This document shows, piece after piece, positions 11,009 to 23,034 of a stretch of 64,000 nt of DNA (position 1 is its first letter; every line of letters begins with the position of its first letter). A program made the translations under genes and the position numbers. This DNA is from Euwallacea fornicatus (lineage: Eukaryota > Arthropoda > Insecta > Coleoptera > Curculionidae): the NCBI RefSeq assembly GCF_040115645.1, contig NC_089547.1:558001-622000 (forward strand), in the 5' to 3' direction. A model generated the notes under the pieces. The model was not told where the DNA came from. It did no database searches and worked only from the letters and a program-made list of their open reading frames with translations.

Positions 11009-12034
11009 AAATTTATAACCATATGGTATACAGGCTTGAGTGTACTGATGTAAGTTTGAATCTTGAGGTTTCTTCAAAAAAACTAGTCGAAGTTTTAGTA
11101 CTTTAAATTTACGCCTCCGGAGACACGTGGGAACATTACCAACTCCTAGTTAACTGGGTGCGAAAGTCTCATCCCATTAAGAGCGACGGTAAATTTTCCC
11201 ATGTCGAAAATTGCAGAATCGGGAGAGCTGTGGAGGTTCTCTAACACGAGTAGTCGAAAAGGTGTTGAGGAATCACTTGAAAATATTTATGAAGTAGTAA
11301 AATGTATTGCATTAGAGAATGGCATCAGATCCCATTCTGGCACCACTTCTTGATTCAAAATTTATATAACCCTGTTGGCTCAGTTTTCCGGATAAACTTC
11401 CAGAGAACCAGGACATTGGGGTTATGATGGCATTCAAGTCTTCACCAAATAAATATAATAAATTAATAATAATAATGATAAATTAGAAAAATAAATGAGT
11501 GAAGTCAAATTGTTGTCTAAGAACTTCAATGTCACGTTACCCCGGAGCTTGTCTTGGAAACATTTCTGAGAGTTCCAAGATAAAGAGAAATGTCAGTAAG
11601 GTTTTCGGAAAGATCGTAAAACTCCTGTTACTTCTTGGAAAGAACGAGATTACAGTCGCTACGTAGAAGCTGGAGACCTTGTGGTGGAATAGGAGTGTCA
11701 TGATTGGTGTGACATGTTGAAGAGAGTTCGCGGTTTATTCCAAATTGCTTTTCAAAACATTTAACAACTTCATGAATAAGTCTATTAAAATCCAAGCTTC
11801 TAGATGTTTGTTGGATTGTCAGAAATGTTTTTTGAGAAAATGTATGCTTACCAAAGGCGGAAATTAAGACGCCCAAGAATAGCAAAACTTCACTTAAAGC
11901 GAATTAAACCAACAAATCCCGTCTGCTAATGTAATTCTCGGCATTATTAATATAGGAAGTTTCGGGGGCAAGTCTTGGACGTTTTCCCAATTCCAACGGG
12001 AGAATTAATGAGTCACGAAGGCAGCTGAACTTAC

Positions 12035-12237
12035 CTCCTAATTGTAATTCTGAAGCCGCTTGCGCCGTGTCCCCCTCGCTCCTCCTCACGATGCACTGGT
12101 ACATGCCCCTGTCCTCCCTGCCCACGTTGTTCACGATCAGAGTTTCGCTGGAACCACGTCCGGTACTCGGCAGCTGTCTACCATCCTTGTACCACGTAAT
12201 CATTAAGGGACTATCTTGTTTGGTAGACACCACACAC
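12035..12237 (-). CDS. Dscam2: Dscam exon: rest of Ig4
   Basis: After the acceptor TTTTTGCCAG the exon reads CVVSTKQDSPLMITWYKDGR, then QLPSTGRGSSETLIVNNVGR and EDRGMYQCIVRRSEGDTAQA, ending ELQLG plus one base before GTAAGT. It supplies both cysteines of Ig4 (CVV and YQC) and the TWYKDGRQLP strand typical of Dscam. Length is 203 bases, entered in phase 2 and left in phase 1. It is separated from the previous exon by an intron of only 66 bases (12238-12303), far shorter than the others in this gene. Confidence 0.95.
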
Positions 12238-12303
12238 CTGGCAAAAATCCGAAAGTATTCTCAAAATAAGAAACATATTAAAAATAGTTTAAATTAGTGG
12301 TAC

Positions 12304-12442
12304 CTGAACTCAGCGCTGCCTCCCATGTGAACGCTAAGCAACGGGGGCGATATTTCCACGTGTAGCTGAGTGAGTACCTGCAGACGAATGTCGGCGCTGG
12401 CTTCGCCCCCCGCGTTGGCTGAAGTGCACCGATAAACGCCCC
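12304..12442 (-). CDS. Dscam2: Dscam exon: end of Ig3 and start of Ig4
   Basis: After the acceptor CTTTCTAG the exon reads GVYRCTSANAGGEASADIRL, then QVLTQLHVEISPPLLSVHMG and ends GSAEFR across the splice. VYRC holds the F-strand cysteine of Ig3. The linker into Ig4 (VEISPPLLSVHMGGSAEF) is characteristic of Dscam proteins. Length is 139 bases, entered in phase 1 and left in phase 2. The donor is AGGTACC, weaker than the other donors of the gene. Confidence 0.93.
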
Positions 12443-15390
12443 CTAGAAAGTAAAGAATTTTTTGGTTTTCGACAGAAATAACCGAACATCGTCGAGGTAT
12501 TTAATTTCCTTTCTAACACGATAAGCTATCGCATAGCTCCCGAGCCCCATCACCGAGAAACTTGAGAAATAAAAGGGGCTCGCAAGAGACGGTGACGGTG
12601 ATAAGGAGAGAAATTCTCCATTCAACTTCCGTAAAAAAAGGTTTTCCTTTTTACAAAAGGCTTCTGGTACCTAATTTAATCGATCATGGTAACAAAGAGT
12701 TCAATCAGGCCTCGAGGTCGAGCAACGGAAAATGATTGCCGGGCTGTCTCGAATAAATACGAGAATTTTAGATAATGGCGCAGTGTTACCGAGTTGATTT
12801 GGGGGTGCAACCACACTGCTTGTGTCTCGGGGTTGCGTAGAAATCAAATTATTTACGTCTTACTGGGTTAGCCTTATGAATTAATCATATCTCTTCTTTA
12901 CGAGATTATTATGGAGCCCTGGATTGGAGGCGCTGCTAATTACTTGAAACGACAACAATTTTGAATAGCTTTTGCAGAAATCCATCTCACCTTCGTGCCC
13001 TGCGAGATTCAACCTGTAAGAAGATCACATGGGCATAAACACAACTGAACAAACATAGAAATTGAATGGCACGTTTCAGGTTTTAAAGAAAAGGGAGCTG
13101 GACGAAAGTCGAAAGAATGAAAGAGGCATTAAACAAATCAGTAGAATACCACTGGTGAGAATGAAAATATCAGAAATGAGAATGGGAGAAAAAATTGAAT
13201 AAGGTGAGAGGGAAATGATAGTAAACGCTTAATATGAAGTTTGATGATGTAGTTTTCCGAGCGATTGAAGGTGAATGCTTAACACTAGGTATGTCAACAA
13301 TTTTACTATACCTCTTTTTACAGATATCAATCAAAATAACTGGTTTTAGAATAAATGGTTAGTGTGGTTTTCAACCTTTTATACAGAGTGTATGTAAAAG
13401 GCCTGTACGAAATTCTAGGACAGATTTCTGAGGCGAAAGCATAACAATTTAACTCAATTTTTCTTAGTCCAAAAGTGGCTGGTCATCAAAATACAAGATG
13501 TCAGAGTGAAGATTAAAAGAGAAAAAAATGATTTGCTTCGTAATGTCACTATCTGAACTAAATTTCCTATCGGGGATTTTTCGAGGCGAAAAATCATAAT
13601 CCGATTACGTTTTCGATGTAAATTGTGGCGGACACTGTCACGCTAGATGGATTTCCTTTAGAGGGGCATAACATTTTTATCACCCCGTATACAATTTATT
13701 TGTGACTAAATTTGTGTTTTCTTACATGTTTTATGAAAAAAACATGTCGTAGTTCACGTATCTACGGACATTCCTTCTTGAGATATTTAAAGTTTAAAGT
13801 TCGCTGCATCTCTTGAAAAATAAATTTGAGGTATATATTATACAGCTGAAACGAAAAAAAATCAAAACACTCATTTAGTCTTCAATTCTTATTATAATTT
13901 TTTCATCTCCATGTTTTTGTTGGACTATATCAATTTTTGAATTATTTGTTTTGCTGTATTGTAAGAATAAATAGGGAGTTTAAAGTTATTTTTCAAAACA
14001 CGCAACGAACTCTAAACTTTAAATATCCCGAGAAGGAATGCCTCTAGGGACATACAAAGATACTCTTTTTCACGAGACATGAGAGAAAACACAAATGTTA
14101 TACCGGATGGTAAAAAAAATTATATCCGCTTAAAGAAAGTCCACCTATCGTTGACAGCGCCCTCTACGATGTGCATAGAAAATGTAAACGAATTTTGATT
14201 TCTCGTCCCGAGAAACTTCCCGATGCGACATTTTATTTAGATAATAGCGTTACACACCAAGTAATTAATTTTGCCTCTTTTTTAATTGACATTTTGATGT
14301 CCTGTATATTAAAAACCGTCCGCTTTTGGCCTAAAGTGAATTAGGTCAAATGGTCGTGTTTTCGCCTCAGAAATATGTTGTACAATTTTGAATAAATCTT
14401 TTAGAGACACCCTGTATGTTCGGGACAAGTTATAAATGACCTTTACTTTGTGTTCTTTTCTTATTGTTGCTGCCACGTGGACCACATAGGCCATCTAACA
14501 ATTCGCCTGCATTATGATAAAATTCATCGTTTTTAACATCCAAATATTCAATAGACATGTCGGGTATAATTTTCAAAAAACATAGAAAATTCCGTTTGTT
14601 TTGCGATCTTTGGAGCTTGAACGTAATTATAAAAATAAATTGAAAGTAATTGCAGGATAGTGTCCCGCTCTGTATTTAGTTTACGTGCCAAAGAATATAG
14701 TTTTATACATTTCAGTATCCAGAGAAATATTTCTTTCCAATATTCTCAACAAAACAGAACCGTCACACCTCAAAATAAATCAACAACTGTCATAATATTT
14801 GTGTGTCATTGTCACTCACATGTCACTTTTTTTGTTCGTGCTGCGCTTGCGCAGCATTTGTAATTTGTTATAGTTGCGCAGAAGTCATTCCATCACATAG
14901 AAAAACGTATGATTTTAACTGATTTGTCATAAATAGCAGTGATCATCAAAAATTTCTTAATATTGAATAAAAAAATAATAAAACTGAGTATCTGAGTTTA
15001 TTTGTTTAATTGTCGCTGCAAAAATCATGACGTCGTTAAAAAAAATTAAGGCGAAGTAGGAATTGAAAAATAACATTGTAAAACCAGTCACTTTGCCTGA
15101 TATGGTAAATCGAGTGTTAAAAAGCTTAGATTAATATAACACCGATATTCGCAAAAGCAGTAGAAGTAGCATTAATTCAAATACGCGATTCTATAAGGAC
15201 GTTAGACATGCTTAAGTTGATCTAAAATGCAATTGTGAAACTGCGGGTTTTTGACGTAGTTCCAGTAAAGCGATTCCATTGAAATTCGAATTCCAGAAAC
15301 AGTCGAGAATTCATCTTTTTCGGCACGATAAAATGTCTGGCTAACAAAAATGAAAAAAAAACAAAACACCCCCCAACGAAATCTACTTAC
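12443..15390 (-). other. 2.9 kb Dscam intron
   Basis: This intron lies inside the Ig3 coding region. Its only recognised content is the long-arm mobile element at 13381-14416. The stretches 12443-13380 and 14417-15390 show no open frame with family resemblance. Confidence 0.6.
13381..14416. mobile_element. Long-arm inverted-repeat element, about 1.04 kb
   Basis: Two arms of roughly 450 bases are inverted, diverged copies of each other and meet in a short AT-rich loop near 13850-13930. Ends read TACAGAGTGTATG on the left and TACAGGGTGTCTC on the opposite strand at right. Matching landmarks in both arms include ATTTCTGAGGCGAAA, ACATTTGTGTTTTCT-like and GACATTCCTTCT...GATATTTAAAGTTTA. There is no transposase frame, so it is non-autonomous. 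The end motif is shared with the other long-arm elements of this window. Confidence 0.8.
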
Positions 15391-15506
15391 CGTCCTCCGA
15401 AGTGACGGCTTCGATGGCCAGCACCGGACCCAACTGCCTGACCCTAGGACCGGGCATAATGAGGCTGGGTTGGTCAATTCCATCTTTTCCCACATAGGAG
15501 TACCAC
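15391..15506 (-). CDS. Dscam2: Dscam exon: middle of Ig3
   Basis: After the acceptor TTTCTTTGCGTAG the exon reads WYSYVGKDGIDQPSLIMPGP, then RVRQLGPVLAIEAVTSED plus one base before GTAAGT. The opening tryptophan codon is shared with the preceding exon's R codon split. RVRxLGPxLAIEAVTxED is a Dscam hallmark. Length is 116 bases, entered in phase 2 and left in phase 1. It corresponds to the start of the constant exon that follows the variable exon 6 cluster in Dscam1. Confidence 0.95.
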
Positions 15507-16010
15507 CTACGCAAAGAAACATTACCGAGGACTACCGCATAAGAAAATAAAAGTAAAATACATCGCAAAGCCCCAGTTTTCAGATCAAAGAAGCGCCCTC
15601 AATCGATGCTCATTAGGCCCGATTCGGAAGAAGCCTTTGAAGGTTTTTTTGCCGCTTTGAATCGAAACCCAGGTTCATTACGATCACAAAGGTACAAGGT
15701 ATTTGAGGAGAAATGTGTCATTTTTTGTTTTGTTTCAGAGAATTCCCCGAGGCGGGGAGGAGGAGGGTAAGGGTAATGTTATTCCGATTAAACCCTCGTC
15801 CTTTATCCATAAAGCAATCGAATCGCGATTTAACCAAATCTTGGGGATTTCACCTGTTTTGTAGAATTCCGCTGTGTATTTCCGAAGGTATTTGAATTTT
15901 TCATATTTATGGAAATTTATCGGACGCTCCTTGTTCGCATGCGAAATCCCCGGATTAACTACGGGTTTAATCCAATTATTGTGGTATGGATTTAGCTTAA
16001 TGATGCTCAC

Positions 16011-16128
16011 CGGTACTCTGGAGAGGGACACCCTTGAGCAATGCAGATTAAGGCGGCGCCCTCGTCTTGGGCCACCGTAACGGTTCCGGAACTTTCGACG
16101 ATTATTGGGGCGGCAATTCCTCGGTGAT
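16011..16128 (-). CDS. Dscam2: Dscam exon: first half of Ig3 (equivalent of Dscam1 exon 6)
   Basis: After the acceptor TTTTTTAG the exon reads HRGIAAPIIVESSGTVTVAQ, then DEGAALICIAQGCPSPEY and ends in a split R codon before GTGAGC. LICIAQGCPSPEYRW contains the B-strand cysteine of Ig3. Length is 118 bases, entered in phase 1 and left in phase 2. In Dscam1 this position is occupied by the large mutually exclusive exon 6 array; here I see a single copy in the flanking introns. Confidence 0.95.
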
Positions 16129-16429
16129 CTAAAAAAGGAACGAGTGCTAATGGTAAAACTGCAACAACTGGTGAGCTTTCGCAAAATTTTAATTTTTAGT
16201 TAAAAAAAAACATGATTTTTTTGTTCTTTGCTGAATCGTCATCATCCCGATTACGTTTTATGGTTAAGAGGTCATATGACTATCGTGTCGTCATAATTGT
16301 ATATTTTACATTATCTATGTGTCCTGACTATGCTGCGACATGAATTTCTAACCCGTTCCTTCATATCCCCAGGGATAGTAGAAACATTTACACATCTTTT
16401 TTTCTTTAAACTTCCGCAGACGAGAAAGT

Positions 16430-16536
16430 CTAAACTTGTTAAATCTGGTGGCTTAACTTTAATTAGGACTTATGATTCATCGTTAGTGCGTATGGAGAAA
16501 TGTATTGAGGTTAACGGTCAACATTTTAAAGATTAG
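16430..16536 (+). pseudogene. Transposase C-terminal tail
   Basis: A plus-strand frame ends in YDSSLVRMEKCIEVNGQHFKD before a TAG. RxxxCIExNGxHF is the standard C-terminal signature of mariner-like transposases with a WPPRSPDLTPLDFFLWG core. The rest of the protein is not recognisable upstream, so only the tail survives. It is antisense to the Dscam gene, within an intron. Confidence 0.6.
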
Positions 16537-17399
16537 TTAAGATAATATATTTTTGTTATTTGAAAAAAAATTAATTTGACGTAATGAAAGAAATGTTTCC
16601 TACAAAAATCACTTATTTTTAAATAATGCTTAATGCCCATTAACAAAAATTATAGGTTTCCATTTGGAAAAACAAAGTTGACCTTGAAACGACCTTGATC
16701 ATGTTAAATACGTCAGTGGCGATTTCGGCATTTTATTTCCCCTCCGGTGTCGAGCAACTTCTGCTTGAAACCTTTTTCTCTAAAATTGATAGTTTCTCAG
16801 ATATTTACTTATCGCAAGTTAAATAGACCGTCCGGTATTTTCCTACTTGTTTAGCAGGCAGGATCGACAAAAAATCTAAGAAAATCAAAAATTTATTGCG
16901 TATATTTAAAATCGTGGTATCAGTTTTCCCTTGATTTTTCGAAAACGCTTTGACAAATCCAATTTCTAAATGCACCGATATTTTGTACTTTCAATTACCT
17001 TTAACATGAGTCCGGGAGTGCCATACAAAATTTCGAAGCGGGGGGTAACGGGGTGACTATTAAGTTTACACAGATAAGGTCAAGTGTTCCCCCTCGCAAT
17101 CCTGGAAAACCAATCTACTCACTATTTTCATATGTATTTTCGTCTTTCCGATATTTTGGGTGGTAAGGTTTCAAATGAACACATTGTATACACCGTGTAT
17201 GTGAAACACTTATAACGCGCTCGTTTTAGATATTAATAGGTGTTTCGATTAATAATGTCGATTTTGCTAAGAGATTGTGTTACAGATTCGTTTGTTAATA
17301 TAAGCTAACGATGTCGATAGCGTCTTGAAAGGTAAACATACCGCATTCAAAGCCGGTTCGTTATTAATTACCACTGTGCAATAAACATAGTTTTCATAG

Positions 17400-18480
17400 C
17401 TTTGAATATGGCGACTTTCATGTGGGGAACTTTAATAACCTTCATTCATTTGAAAAAAAAAACTGTTACTGAAAGTTATACGATTATTACTTGAAGCGTA
17501 TGGGAAACACGCTTTGTCGCAAAAAAGTTGTGAACGATCGTTCACAACTTTTTAAAAGTGGCGATTTTAATACAAAAGACGGGGAACGACCACGACAGCC
17601 CAAGAAATGGGAAGATGCAGATTTTCAAGATTTATTGAACGAAGACTCCACTCAAACGTTGAAATAATTGGCTGAAACCTTGAACGCCGCCCAATCCGCC
17701 ATTTCCGAACATTTACCGGCCGTGGGAAAAATTCAGAAAGAAGGAAAATGGGTGCGATATAAATTAAAAGAGTGAGACATTGAAAAGCGAAATACCATTT
17801 GTGGAGTTTTGCTTGCCAGGCAGAAACGAAAGGGTTTTTTATATCGAATTTTTCACAGATGATGAGACGTGTATTTTATTTTGACGATCCAAAACGCAAA
17901 AAATCATAAGTAGATCTATGCCAACCACGAGTATTACCACCAGTACGTAATATCCATGGAAAGAAGGTCTAATGTGTGTATGGTGGGATAATAAGGAATT
18001 TGTGTTTCACAAATTGCTAGAACCAGAGGAAACAATTATTGACTATCGATAATGACAACAATTAATAAAATTAAATAGAGCAGTAAAGGAAAAAAGACCG
18101 GAATATGCCCAAAGACACGATAGAGTTATTTTTAAACGGCATAATGCCTGGCATTATGTTGAAAAATCAGCAAAAAAATATTTGGAAACTGTTAAATGGG
18201 ACGTCACACTCTACGGATTTAGGTCCTTCGGACTGCCATTTATTCCGATAAATGCAACACGTACTTTCAGGACAGCATTTCCATTCTTACGACGGCTTAA
18301 AAATTTGACTTGATAATTAGTTGGCCTCAAAAAGCAAAAAATTCTTTTGGCACGGAATCAATTCGTTGGCGGAGAGATGGGGAAAAGTCATTGCTAACGA
18401 CGGCCAATAGTTTAATTATTTACATAACTAGATTTTTTTATAGAAATAAACGTTTAAATTTTGCAAAAAAATCAACGTTA
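17400..18480 (+). pseudogene. Decayed mariner transposase
   Basis: Scattered mariner motifs occur in the right order across three frames: LFKSGDFNTKDGERPRQPKK near 17550, VGKIQKEGKWVRYKLKE near 17725, a degraded DE-W block near 17860, KNSFGTESIRWRRDGEK near 18345, all with many stops. The normal motif would be GKIQKxGxWVPHEL. The gene is most like the mariners at 41264-42225 and 42363-47254 but far more decayed, so it is older. Terminal repeats were not identified. Confidence 0.75.
17522..17553. repeat. Perfect 32-base palindrome
   Basis: Sixteen bases, AAAAAGTTGTGAACGA, are followed directly by their exact reverse complement. It lies at the 5' edge of the readable part of the decayed mariner, where the right half corresponds to codons around the LFKSGDF motif. 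Confidence 0.95.
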
Positions 18481-18548
18481 TTAACCGAAATACCTATTAA
18501 ATTGATTGGGGTTATAATAAGGTGTTTCGCAACCTCGGTGCGTAATAT

Positions 18549-19906
18549 ATACTACGTGACATAGAAAAGACAACGCCCTGTAAAAATGGTATTATTTAAA
18601 TAATCTTTTTGTGTGCATGTTTTTTACTCTAAAATAAATACTTCATTAAAAAAATGAACAACTTTAATTGTTAAAAACCAAAAAAGAAAAAAATTTCCGG
18701 TCCTTATACATTCCGGTACACGTCTAGACATGGATCTAATGAGGTGATTGATGTCCTCTTGGGAGATCTCATTCCGAGCTGACTGGACAGTATAATATAG
18801 CGCTGCTAGGGTTTAGAGAGGGTAGGGTAAATTATGCAACCTTCTACCTACAATATCTCATATATATTTTCAGTTAGTGAAATGTCTGGAAATCGAGGTG
18901 GCCACATTAGCAAACTAATTGCATTTTGTTGAAAGAAATCCATAGTCTCTCTAATCACATGTGGATGTGCGTTGTCTTGCTGGAAAATTGGATTAATAAG
19001 AGTTTCCAAATAAGGCACGAGATAAGATTGAAAGATTTCTCGGATGTTTAGTTAGGCTGTCATACTGCCTCCAATGAAAGGTAAGGTTGACTTTCTACCA
19101 TATAACATAGCGCCTCAAGTCATTACCCTAACTGCCTGATGCACATGCCTCTGAATTGTAAATCGAGGATTCCGTCTTTCACTCTGTTTTCTTACTCTTG
19201 CCCGACTATTTTGTATATACGAACAGAATCTGGATTCGTCACTAAACGTGATGTTATCCCATTCCAGATTCCAATTTGCCCGTTCTCTGCATCACTGCAG
19301 TCGATTTTGATGATGATTTAAAGTAAGGGCTAACACAAAATGGGAACGGTAGGAAATCAGTCAAAAACTTTTTATCCGGCGATAAATGGTTCAAATTCCA
19401 ATGGGTCTTCCACATTCACCAAACCACTGTATCTCTTAGAGCTACAATTCAAAGGCGGTGATCTTGATGTTCTGTAGTTCTTCGAGATCGGCCAGTGACT
19501 CTCCTTGCGCCTTTTTGCTCGTCTTGGAACCATGCCCGACAACATCTCACTATAGTGTTGTCACTACGGTTCGATCTAGTGACGAATTACCCTAAATGAC
19601 CGAGCAGCGTCTCGATGACTCACTATTCGACCTCCTTCAAATTCACTACATTCTGCGTCTAGGCATATTTGGTTAATCTAACAGCACTTTCTACCCCCAC
19701 TCTACACCAATAAATGACATTTTACAGTCGTATTGTTGATATTTTTATAGTTAAAAAAATGTAGTTCCTGATGGCTTGTATCTACGTCGATAGATGTGGC
19801 TGAAAATTTAATCGTTTTTCGTGTTATCATACACAAACAGGCACACAAAAATTTGTCTAAATAAACAATTTTAAGGGGTGTTCTTTTTTCTATATCACGC
19901 AGTGTA
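18549..19906 (-). mobile_element. Decayed Tc1-like element, copy A
   Basis: Ends are inverted repeats: ACTACGTGACATAGAAAAG at 18551 on the left and, on the opposite strand from the right edge, ACTGCGTGATATAGAAAAA. Inside is a minus-strand Tc1 transposase gene broken by many stops. On the minus strand, segments read as the helix-turn-helix region with ATRSNRSVNTIVRCC-like text near 19530-19590 and a decayed QDNAHPHV block near 18970. It is the same family as 38731-40156, in opposite orientation. Confidence 0.8.
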
Positions 19907-20612
19907 CTATCTAGCACCACTACATCAACGCTTTCTAGTCCACAACAGCGACTCTTATTTGCACAACCATCAAAAGCTACCCCAATTGTTGAATAATTTT
20001 CAAATTTCTCCAACGATTTGCTTGCTCAGCTATAGATCAATTACAGTGGCACGCGACACGACCTCTGAGCGCTTTGGTGGGGTCCAGCGTATTCGCGCAG
20101 CGTCGTCCCGCAGGAGCTTTACCTAACGGTACAGTAGGAAATGTTTTATTTTTATTAACGTGTGGCTGTTCCTTCGTGTATTAAAATGAATAGCACGAAA
20201 GATGAAGCCTGTCTCGTGAAAGTCGCAACTTATTTTGCGAGGCGAAAAAATTCAAATTTAATTTCGGACGATGTTTGCCATTCTTTTTGTTACACTCGGC
20301 CTGAGAGAATGTACAGAAACAACTTGCCGGGGGCACGGTCAATGCCCCATCCGTTTGAGAAATAATCGTCGAAAACGTCACAAAAGACGGAACGTTTTCC
20401 GTTTCATTTTTAAGTAGTAATCCCCGGGGCTAAACAATGCAGGAGTGTCGGGGCCAGGGGAGTCTCATTTTCATTCCAGAGTGGAAACCTTTGGAGACGC
20501 GTTATTCAGCAAAGCAAAGTAGATTTTTTTCCATTTGCAAGTTCGTTTTACCCCGGTAAACAACGGGAAAGCTTTCCCGATAATTAATGTAGAAGGGAAA
20601 AATGAAACTTAC

Positions 20613-20759
20613 CTGCGATCACGACGTTGGCAGCGCTGCTGACGACCATTTGCCGGCTCAGTCTGTGCATGGTCCGGCAACGATATGTTTGGAACTGATC
20701 GCTGAATTCCAAATTGTGAATGAGAAGCTCCCCCGAAGGTAACTGGTGGAACTTCCCAT
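20613..20759 (-). CDS. Dscam2: Dscam exon: second half of Ig2
   Basis: After the acceptor CATTGTTCCAG the exon reads GKFHQLPSGELLIHNLEFSD, then QFQTYRCRTMHRLSRQMVVS and ends AANVVIA plus one base before GTAAGT. The cysteine in YRCRTMHRL pairs with the one in VVKCKV of the preceding exon. GKFHxLPxGELLIHNL and CRxMHRLxRQ are Dscam signatures. Length is 147 bases, phase 1 to phase 1. Confidence 0.95.
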
Positions 20760-21277
20760 CTGGAACAATGTGCATTAAAACTGGCGCTTTTTACAAAACA
20801 AACGAGAGTTTTCCAGATGGAAAAACCCGCACAAAGCGGCCGCTTGTTTTCAACTAAGGACGGGGAGCAATTAAAACTCCGATAGATTTGAAGTAGCAAT
20901 TAAAATAAAAACTGGGACAAAGTCTTTTTAATTAAAAATTCGGCCCCGAATCTTCCGGCTCAAGAAGCTCCCCTCCTCATCGGAACGCCTTCCCCCCCTT
21001 ACCCTCCCCTCTCGAAAAACTGCTAATACAATGATAGTTGATTATAATATACGAGGCGGCGCACACACATTAAAGTCGCTACTTTATCGTTAAAATAGGA
21101 GGCAAGATGAAAACATCCCGCGGATCGATAAGTAATTTTCTCGTCTGCACCGAACCCATTATGAATTTTATAAGCATTGTCCGCCGTTATTAGCGCTTTT
21201 TAATTAAAAAACGAAAAAAGTCGGCATTAAAAACACTAGCCCCAGAGTTAATGAGAATGAACGTCAAACAAACTTAC

Positions 21278-21439
21278 CCCCTTGCAACGACGGGTAAATA
21301 TAGAAACTGGGTTCCTGCACCCATGAAATTATTCTAACTAGATCTCTAACGAAGTTTGGCACTTTACATTTCACTACTGCTGTACAGCCCCGCGCGGCTG
21401 GGACTACCTCCACTTCAACTTTAAATGATTGCGTTACCA
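21278..21439 (-). CDS. Dscam2: Dscam exon: first half of Ig2 (equivalent of Dscam1 exon 4)
   Basis: After the acceptor CTTTTCCAG the exon reads VTQSFKVEVEVVPAARGCTA, then VVKCKVPNFVRDLVRIISWV and QEPSFYIYPSLQG before GTAAGT. The length of 162 bases, phase 1 to phase 1, equals that of a Dscam1 exon 4 variant. Only one copy is present between the Ig1 exon and the Ig2 second-half exon, so this domain is not alternatively encoded here. The RGCTAVVKC and EPSFYIYPSLQG text is close to Dscam2. Confidence 0.95.
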
Positions 21440-23034
21440 CTGGAAAAGAAGTTCAATTAAGAGCATTCACCCCCGATCCATCAAATCAAAAGTTATCTTT
21501 TTCAAAAATCAATTGCGACACTTTCTTTGCCAATTTGTTCTTGGAAAGAAAGCTGTTCAGCTCGGCATCGCCTTAAACCGGCCCTGACCATGCATTTTTA
21601 TTAGATATTATGGATGTTTGTCTGTACTGCGAGAAAATTTGAAGAGTGCGATTTTCCAAAAATCAGTTCAGTAATTGATGTTTTAATTGAGTCTAAAACT
21701 GTTAGAAATTTGATCTTCGCAAAAGAGATTTTCGGCTCAGCCGGGTCTAGATAATCCGGAAGTTTAACCGTTTTGAATATTCGGCATTCGAAAAGAGAGT
21801 TTTAGCTTAGTATATTTTTCCATATTTTCAACAAAAACGGCCTTCCAGGAAAATACATCTGGCGTGTTCGGAGGCTAGTACATTCGTCTTTCATTTGCGG
21901 GAAATTCGAACGACCAGAAATAGCATTGCGAAATGCTCTGAAATGTTTTACCCCGTATATTTAAATTATGATTTAATTCCCCAAGAAAATTGGAAAGTTT
22001 CGGATAACGAGGAGAAAAGTTCAAGACGCAGTTTTCATGTTACTTCTGGTTTTCTCAACGGTTCTAATTCAAAGTCCTCATAAATCATCAAAGTTTCAAG
22101 CATTCAATGAAAGATAAAAAAACAGAGTTTTGGTTCCATTAAATTTCTCGTCGGTTGACTTTCTGACAAATGAAAGACGAATGTACTAGCCTCCAGTAAC
22201 CTTAATTAAAAGAGGTAATACGTGCAAAGAGGTAGATAATAATGACTCAGCATAGATAGAAATATTAAGAGTTCCCTTGGAGCGTTAAGAATTATCCAAT
22301 GAAGCACAGTAAGCGATGTCATGAACAAAGTATTTCAGTTCAGGATCGCAAACAAGCTGGCCACATTCAGCAGACGTAACAGTTGTGCAACAACTTTGGA
22401 ACAGTTTGACAGATAGAAAAAAATTATGTCAATTTCTATACAATCTATTGGTATGTTAGCCTATCGTGCAGCAAGTATTCTTCCAGTTGCGCAACTGTTG
22501 CCTCCAACCAATCCGGTCATTAGAATCAAGTTCAAAAACTTTACGTAGCATTTGACTTGTCTCATGTTCGCGCATGCAGCCTAGTACAAGGCAATTCTTA
22601 AGGACCAATCATCAATCGTCGCCACCTGATGGCGCTGAGGGTGTCGCAGCCCCTCCAACGAAATTAACCGTAATATATAAAATGAGAACATTTCGCTCCG
22701 GCATGCGGCAGTTCCTGGCTGACCGCCAAACCGAAGAACGAGCAGATCATAAACTAGAAATACTAATGGGTAAGATAGTAAAATATTTAGTTAGAATTCG
22801 TAATGGTGATCTCCTTATATTTTAAAACACTTCTGTGTGTGCATATATGAATAAAGATTACAGCTCTTCTTCGTTTTCCCAGATAGAAAGTACTATCATG
22901 AGTGTATACACATCGTATATCGAAAAATTGCTTGGACAGAGGATTTTGATATAATCCACTCGACATTCTACTCCCTTTATCGAGAATATGGACCTCAATT
23001 CAATGGGACGTTAATATGCTCAACATAAACTTAC
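21440..23034 (-). other. 1.6 kb Dscam intron holding one MITE
   Basis: Between the Ig1 and Ig2 exons the only structured feature seen is the MITE at 21870-22194. No alternative Ig2 exon copies were found here, which is where the Dscam1 exon 4 array would lie. Confidence 0.65.
21870..22194. mobile_element. MITE with perfect 28-base terminal repeats
   Basis: The 28 bases beginning GGAGGCTAGTACATTCGTCT at 21870 are repeated exactly as the inverse complement at 22167-22194. The element is 325 bases and has no coding capacity. The ends do not resemble the TACAGGGTGT ends of the other elements, so it belongs to a different family. I could not define a target duplication. Confidence 0.9.

Larger units (their letters stand above)
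16129..20612 (-). other. 4.5 kb Dscam intron holding three transposon relics
   Basis: The intron between the Ig2 and Ig3 exons holds a transposase tail (16430-16536), a decayed mariner (17400-18480) and a decayed Tc1-like element (18549-19906), each listed separately. I see no Dscam-like exon in the rest, including 16540-17400 and 19907-20612. Confidence 0.6.

Noticed and set aside
10838..11077. A minus frame rich in Ser and Pro
   Set aside because: It is the translation of the GGA/TCC tract, not a gene.
15735..16184. A 149-codon minus frame overlapping a Dscam exon
   Set aside because: It is out of frame with the Ig3 exon and is low-complexity shadow of that exon and its intron.
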